From DATARH01 sp963712835 (lineage in GTDB: Bacteria > Pseudomonadota > Alphaproteobacteria > ATCC43930 > CGMCC-115725): a stretch of 64,000 nt of DNA. Positions 60,125 to 64,000 of this stretch are shown here, in pieces. The notes under the pieces were generated by a model, which had not been told where the DNA came from, did no database searches, and saw only the letters and a list, made by a program, of their open reading frames with translations. Position 1 is the stretch's first letter, and every line of letters begins with the position of its first letter. The stretch covers positions 62,001-126,000 of the forward strand of contig CAVQJJ010000008.1 in assembly GCA_963712835.1 (NCBI GenBank). Reading direction: 5' to 3'. Both the position numbers and the translations under genes were made by a program.

Positions 60125-61354
60125 TTACACCGCGCCTTCCTGTTTCATCGCGGCGATTTCCGCCTCGCTGTGGCCGAGCCATTGGAGCACCTCCTCGGTG
60201 TGCTCGCCCAAGAGCGGCGCGCGGCGGTGCTCGACCGGCGAGTCGGAAAGGTTGATCGGCATGCCGACCTGTACGTATTTGCCGCGCGTCGGGTGGTCGA
60301 GCTCGACCAGCATCTCGCGCGCGTAGAGCGCCTTGTCCTCGTAGATGTCCTTCATCGACAGGATCGGGCCGCACGGCACGTCGACATCGTTGAGCGCCTT
60401 CATGACCTCCCACTTGGTCTTGGTCATCGTCCATTGCTCGATGATCGCGAAACATTCGGGGATTTTGGGTAGGCGTGCCGCCGGCGTCGCCCATTCGGGG
60501 TCGGTAATCAGCTCCTCGCGGCCGCACAGCTTCATCAGCGGCTCCCAGCACGGCGGCTGGATGATCACATAGGCATAGTCGTTGGGGCCGCCCGGCGCAC
60601 AGCGCAAGGCGGCCCCCGGCTGGCCGCCGCCCGATGCGTTGCCGGCCCGCGGCACCTCGTCGCCGAAGGTCTTGTTCGGGTATTCCGGCAGCGGCCCTTT
60701 CATGATGCGCTGCTGGTCGCGCATCTTGACGCGGGTCAGGTTCAGCACCGCGTCGGCCATCGCCACCTCGACCCGCTGACCCTTGCCGGTCTTCTCGCGC
60801 TGATAGAGCGCGGCGAGGATGCCGGTGACCATGTGAACACCGGTGCCGCTGTCGCCGATCTGCGCGCCGGTGACGGTCGGCGGGCCGTCTTCCCAGCCGG
60901 TGGTGCTGGCCGCGCCGCCCATGCATTGCGCGACGTTCTCATAGGCCTTGCAGTCGACGAACGGGCCGGGGCCGAAGCCCTTGACCGAGGCGTAAATCAG
61001 CCGCGGGTTGAGCTGCTGCAGCCGCTCCCAGGTGAAGCCGGCGCGATCGAGCACGCCGGGGCCGAAATTCTCGGCAAGGATGTCGCTGCGTCGCACCAGC
61101 GCCTCGATCACCGCCTTGCCCTTGGGCTGCTTCATGTTGATGGTGATGCTGCGCTTGTTCGAATTGAGCATGGTGAAATAGAGGCTGTCGGCCCCTTTCA
61201 CGTCCTGCAGCTGGCCGCGCGTGATGTCGCCGCGCCCGGGCAGCTCGACCTTGATCACGTCGGCGCCCATCCAGGCCAGGAGTTGCGTACCGGTCGGCCC
61301 CGCCTGGACATGCGTCATGTCGAGGATGCGGACGCCTTCGAGTGCTTTGCCCAT
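60125..61354 (-). CDS. frc: Formyl-CoA transferase (CaiB/BaiF class III CoA transferase)
   Basis: The 409-residue protein has the class III CoA transferase start VRILDMTHVQAGPTGTQLLAWMGADVIKVE, which is close to formyl-CoA:oxalate CoA transferase, and the catalytic Asp168 in GAQIGDSGTGVHMV. Frc moves CoA from formyl-CoA to oxalate, giving formate and oxalyl-CoA. The neighbouring formate dehydrogenase would then oxidise the formate. Oxalyl-CoA decarboxylase is not in the window, so the oxalate role is inferred. An AGGAG precedes the ATG. Confidence 0.87.
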   Translation of the reverse strand: MGKALEGVRILDMTHVQAGPTGTQLLAWMGADVIKVELPGRGDITRGQLQDVKGADSLYFTMLNSNKRSITINMKQPKGKAVIEALVRRSDILAENFGPGVLDRAGFTWERLQQLNPRLIYASVKGFGPGPFVDCKAYENVAQCMGGAASTTGWEDGPPTVTGAQIGDSGTGVHMVTGILAALYQREKTGKGQRVEVAMADAVLNLTRVKMRDQQRIMKGPLPEYPNKTFGDEVPRAGNASGGGQPGAALRCAPGGPNDYAYVIIQPPCWEPLMKLCGREELITDPEWATPAARLPKIPECFAIIEQWTMTKTKWEVMKALNDVDVPCGPILSMKDIYEDKALYAREMLVELDHPTRGKYVQVGMPINLSDSPVEHRRAPLLGEHTEEVLQWLGHSEAEIAAMKQEGAV

Positions 61355-61374
61355 TGTCGTCTCCTGCGCTCAAC

Positions 61375-62175
61375 CTATGCTCCATCCCGGCGAAGGCCGG
61401 GACCCATTTCTCTACCGCTCACGCGGTGAACGGATGGGCCCCGGCCTTCGCCGGGGTGACGTTCTTCTATCGTGTCCAGAAAATCGCCGTGCTGCTCGAC
61501 ATGCGAGGCGAGGCCCAGCGTGTGCTCGCGGGCGAGCCGCGCCGCCGCCTCGGCGTCGCGCCGCTCCAACGCCTCGATGATCGCCATGTGATCGACGATC
61601 GAGCGCGCCGCGCGGTTGTCCTGGTGGATCGTCACCCGGCGGATCGCCCGAATATGGATGAACAAATTTTCGGTCAACTCGCTCAGGAGCGCGCACCCGC
61701 TCATGCGGATGATCGCCTGGTGAAACGCGATATTGGCGTCGGAATATTCTTCCAGCCGCTCGCCGCCCTCATCTCCATTTGGGCCGTCGTGGAACGCGTC
61801 CATCAGCCGGCGCAATTCGGCGATGTCGTCATCGGCTGCGTTGAGCGCCATAAGCCGCGCCGCCATGCTTTCGAGCGCCGCCATGACGGTGATGATCTCG
61901 ACGATCTCGCGCTTGGTCTTGCGCACGACATAGATGCCGCGGCGCGGCAGGGTGCGGACAAACCCCTCCTGTTCGAGCAGCGTCATCGCCTCGCGGATCG
62001 GCGTGCGGCTGACCCCAAGCCCTTCCGACAGCCGCCGCTCGTCGAGCCGCACCTCGTCGGGCGAGCCGTAGATGTCGATCGCGCAGATCGCCCGCTTCAA
62101 CGCCGTATAGGCGAGGTCGCGATAGGTCGCGCCGGTATCGAGCCGCGCGATGTCGAACGGAAGAGCGCCACGCAT
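61375..62175 (-). CDS. GntR-family regulator, FCD (FadR) subfamily
   Basis: The 266-residue protein has a winged helix (LAYTALKRAICA, then DERRLSEGLGVSRTPIREAMTLLEQEGFVRTLPRRG) and an FCD ligand domain with metal-ligand candidates Asp147, His152, His196 and His218. The natural domain ends about residue 240. The last 27 residues (HPGEGRGPSVHRVSGRE and so on) come from a dispersed repeat and look like a late addition. The ATG at 62175 is 14 bases from a perfect TGGTATACCA palindrome. The nearest target is the CoA transferase/formate dehydrogenase operon downstream on the same strand. Confidence 0.88.
   Translation of the reverse strand: MRGALPFDIARLDTGATYRDLAYTALKRAICAIDIYGSPDEVRLDERRLSEGLGVSRTPIREAMTLLEQEGFVRTLPRRGIYVVRKTKREIVEIITVMAALESMAARLMALNAADDDIAELRRLMDAFHDGPNGDEGGERLEEYSDANIAFHQAIIRMSGCALLSELTENLFIHIRAIRRVTIHQDNRAARSIVDHMAIIEALERRDAEAAARLAREHTLGLASHVEQHGDFLDTIEERHPGEGRGPSVHRVSGREMGPGLRRDGA
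61383..61461. repeat. Paired family A palindromes overlapping the GntR 3' end
   Basis: ATCCCGGCGAAGGCCGGGAC (61384-61403) and GGCCCCGGCCTTCGCCGGGG (around 61437-61456) are inverted copies of each other. The element lies inside the coding frame of the GntR gene, which ends at 61375, so it encodes the last 27 or so residues. Confidence 0.85.
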
Positions 62176-62188
62176 GAGCCATGGTATC

Positions 62189-62198
62189 TGGTATACCA
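62189..62198. promoter_or_regulatory. GntR/FCD-type operator TGGTATACCA
   Basis: TGGTATACCA is a perfect 10-bp palindrome 14 bases before the GntR start, with a second half-site TGGTAT just beside it (62182-62187). FCD-type GntR regulators often bind sites of the form TNGTNNNACNA, which this fits. It is probably an autoregulatory operator that overlaps the leader. Confidence 0.8.
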
Positions 62199-62324
62199 CC
62201 GGCGTCGCAACCGAGTTTTCCCGATGAAAACGCGCTGAGCGCAATTTGCCGACGACGACATGCTTCACCAGTATAAATTTCTCGGGGTCGCGCCGGGGCC
62301 CGCGTAAGGCCGGCGCGGCGGGGT

Positions 62325-62728
62325 CTAGGCCGCCAGCACCTTGGAGTGGAGGTCGCACAGCCGCGCGATCAACTCGGCGGGATCTTCGGTGAAGCCGATT
62401 TTGGGGTAGGCGCAGAACAGCTGGAACAGCTTTTTCTCGCAGCCATTGACCATGAAGCGGCCTAGCGTTTGGTCGGCGTCGAGCGCGATGTAGCGATCTT
62501 CGTCGATGCAGGAGTCCACGTCGATGCCGCTTGCCGCGAGCCGGGCTTCGAGGCCCTCGCGATGGGCTTCCGTGGCGATGACGATGGCCGCGTCGCCGCG
62601 CTCCAACCCGCCGCGGATGAAATCGGCCAGCGTGACGATGAAAACATCGTCGCTTTCGTAGACCTGAACGAAATGCTCGCAGCGCTCAACTCGGCCCAGA
62701 ACGCCGTCGTGTCGTGTTGCTGTGCCAT
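62325..62728 (-). pseudogene. MEDS-domain gene, frameshifted and with an internal deletion
   Basis: The ATG at 62728 starts MAQQHDTTAFWAELS, the usual opening of this family, but the next codons are out of frame. The continuation RCEHFVQVYESDDVFIVTLADF is one frame over, so a base is missing near 62680. Later, AAIVIATEAHREGLEARLAA and LDADQTLGRFMVNG are followed directly by CEKKLFQLFCAYPKIGF; about 60 residues that normally lie between these segments are absent. An uninterrupted frame from TTG 62822 also exists but has an odd N-terminus. MEDS domains sense or bind ligands in signalling proteins. This copy looks broken. Confidence 0.72.
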
Positions 62729-62898
62729 CCCCCACCGGACTGCTGCGCGCGATCCGACTGAGCGGCCACACTTCCGCGTACACCGCTACTAACGCGGCGA
62801 ACGTCGCTTTCGGTAACGTCAAGTTGTCGCAGCCGGGTATGGCCGCCGGCAGTGAAGTTACGGCGGCGGCGTAGAGCCGCCACCGCCCTTCGACGTGC

Positions 62899-63828
62899 CT
62901 ACTCCGCGGCGGCGAGGTTCGGCGTAAACTCCAGCGGCAAGCCGGGATGGCCGGTCAACCGCTCGCCCTCTTCCCACATCTCCAGCGCCCGCTTCTTCAC
63001 GGCCTGCACCACCTCGGCGATCTTGCCGGTGTCGAGGTCGGCCGCGACCCCGGGATAGCCGGCGCGGGTGATCATCGCCGGCAGCTTGCCGGTCTCGAAC
63101 TGCTCGAGCGTCCAGGCAAGCGGGTTCTCGACCAGCGTGCGGTCCCAATAGATGCGGTGGTTCTTGTTGCGCGGGCCGTAATGGTAATGCGCGCCGTTCC
63201 AGAAATGGTCGAAGGCCAAGAGCTCGGTCTCTTCGGTGTATTTCTTGCCCGGCGTGCCGCCGATATCGGCCAGCACGTGGATCGCGAGCCCGCCATCACC
63301 CATCGGCAGCCGCCGCATCTCCAACCCGAAGCGGATATTGCCGCACTCGAAGATATCGGTGCCGCGATTGTGCTTCACGGTGTTGCGCTTGGTGGCGTAG
63401 AGCTCGCGCGCGCAGGCCTCGACCTCGGGCAGCACCTGGCGCACCGCGTCGTAGTCGGCGCTCTTGGCGATCGCCGAGTAGCCGGCGCGGTCGAGCATGC
63501 GGTCTAGCTTGGTGCCCAGCGTCTTGACCGTCCAGCCGATCGGGTTGCCGCAGGCGATCGGGTCCATCTGGTAGTGGTTGGTCAGCATCGCGCCGCCCAG
63601 CATTTCCGGCCCGGCGACCGCCAGCTCGCGGTTCTCCGGCCCGTAATCGTAGCTCTTCTCGACGTCGAAGCAGTTGAACCGCAAGAGCGTCGTGTCTTTC
63701 CCGGACACTTGCGCCTTGACCAGAATGGCGACGCCTTGGTCGGCATGGTCCTGGATGTTCTCGTCCCACAATTCGTGCTTGACGGCGAAGGTCAGCGGAC
63801 CGGCGGTAAAAATTTCCTCATGTGCCAT
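62899..63828 (-). CDS. Unknown 309-residue protein with an internal duplication
   Basis: The two halves are related. Residues about 9-144 and 161-285 align: LLRFNCFDVEKSYDYGPEN with LLAFDHFWNGAHYHYGPRN, NPIGWTVKTLGTKLDRMLDRAGY with NPLAWTLEQFETGKLPAMITRAGY, and VRQVLPEVEACARELY with IAEVVQAVKKRALEMW. The protein has no signal peptide or membrane segment. The start at ATG 63828 has GAGGAG nine bases upstream. I do not recognise a family; the repeated YDYGPEN/YHYGPRN loop with its Asp, His and Tyr residues could be a binding site. No operon partner is within the window. Confidence 0.75.
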   Translation of the reverse strand: MAHEEIFTAGPLTFAVKHELWDENIQDHADQGVAILVKAQVSGKDTTLLRFNCFDVEKSYDYGPENRELAVAGPEMLGGAMLTNHYQMDPIACGNPIGWTVKTLGTKLDRMLDRAGYSAIAKSADYDAVRQVLPEVEACARELYATKRNTVKHNRGTDIFECGNIRFGLEMRRLPMGDGGLAIHVLADIGGTPGKKYTEETELLAFDHFWNGAHYHYGPRNKNHRIYWDRTLVENPLAWTLEQFETGKLPAMITRAGYPGVAADLDTGKIAEVVQAVKKRALEMWEEGERLTGHPGLPLEFTPNLAAAE

Positions 63829-64000
63829 GTGTACGGGCTCCTCTGCGAGTCACCGGTGGGTGTTCAACCTGCGATAATCATCAGCATTTCCGCTGCGGAA
63901 GTCGAGTGCATGTTGCGTACCGCAGCAATGCGGAGCATGCCGACCTCCGCCCCCGCCTTGAAGTTCGCAACGACCGAGGCTTAAATCGCAGCCCCGCGTC
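63829..64000. other. Window edge, no gene recognised
   Basis: The 172 bases upstream of the duplicated protein gene contain its ribosome-binding site and presumably its promoter. I see no convincing coding frame, RNA gene or repeat here; short open frames exist on the plus strand but have no ribosome-binding site or recognisable product. Confidence 0.5.

Noticed and set aside
62325..62822. Intact MEDS gene starting at TTG 62822
   Set aside because: The N-terminal 40 residues are not family-like, while the ATG at 62728 gives the expected opening in another frame, so a frameshift is more likely.

Overview
The window is high-GC DNA packed with short overlapping operons. It is most consistent with an alphaproteobacterial chromosome, perhaps of Rhodospirillales or Rhizobiales type. 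The main reasons are a complete hopanoid cluster in the alphaproteobacterial gene set (hpnA,C,D,E, shc, hpnG-N), a sufBCDSUT operon led by an Rrf2 regulator, DUF6489 and DUF3108 genes, a fused FdsG-FdsB formate dehydrogenase subunit, and many short palindromic intergenic repeats typical of these genomes. The order is an inference. I found no rRNA, tRNA, CRISPR array, insertion sequence or phage.

Layout. 0-8.5 kb: flavin-dependent oxidoreductase, Crp/Fnr regulator, Fe(II)/2-oxoglutarate oxygenase, a frameshifted GFA gene, a bicupin, an ECF sigma factor, a 537-residue protein of unknown function and a DUF3108 protein. 8.5-16 kb: small secreted proteins, protocatechuate 3,4-dioxygenase (pcaHG), a divergent SDR/TetR pair, a lone receiver protein and pyridoxal kinase. 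16-26 kb: metallo-beta-lactamase fold hydrolase, a His-rich lipoprotein, a double cold-shock protein, a MetE-like protein, carboxylesterase, GST, a patch of gene remnants (23.0-23.6 kb), a second lone receiver, DUF192 and a cystathionine beta-lyase-like enzyme. 26-32.7 kb: the SUF iron-sulfur operon, transcribed leftward from an Rrf2 gene with a clear palindromic operator. 32.8-36.6 kb: outer-membrane barrel and an OmpR/histidine kinase pair. 36.8-53.8 kb: hopanoid biosynthesis and transport. 53.9-54.5 kb: a VapBC-type module. 54.5-62.2 kb: a leftward formate dehydrogenase / formyl-CoA transferase block headed by a GntR regulator. 62.3-63.8 kb: a decayed MEDS gene and an internally duplicated unknown protein.

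How the genes fit together. HpnC/D/E make squalene from farnesyl diphosphate, Shc cyclises it, HpnH and HpnG build the ribosylated side chain, HpnI/K/J add and remodel the sugar to the cyclitol ether, and HpnN with HpnM and an MlaA-type lipoprotein probably move lipids to the outer membrane. IspH lies beside hpnH and feeds isoprenoid precursors. The right-hand block links formyl-CoA transfer (oxalate-type metabolism) to NAD-dependent formate oxidation.

Several things need a second look: two single-base frameshifts in otherwise good genes (GFA near 4160, mlaA near 43680), a third in the MEDS remnant, a lipoprotein gene that seems to start at ATT, a 33-residue membrane peptide too short for usual gene calling, repeats that supply ribosome-binding sites or C-terminal tails to neighbouring genes, and several conserved-looking proteins with no recognised function. 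I did not find one feature that is clearly a new biological system; the best unknowns are the 309-residue duplicated protein, the 537-residue protein and the 130-residue protein inside the formate dehydrogenase operon.
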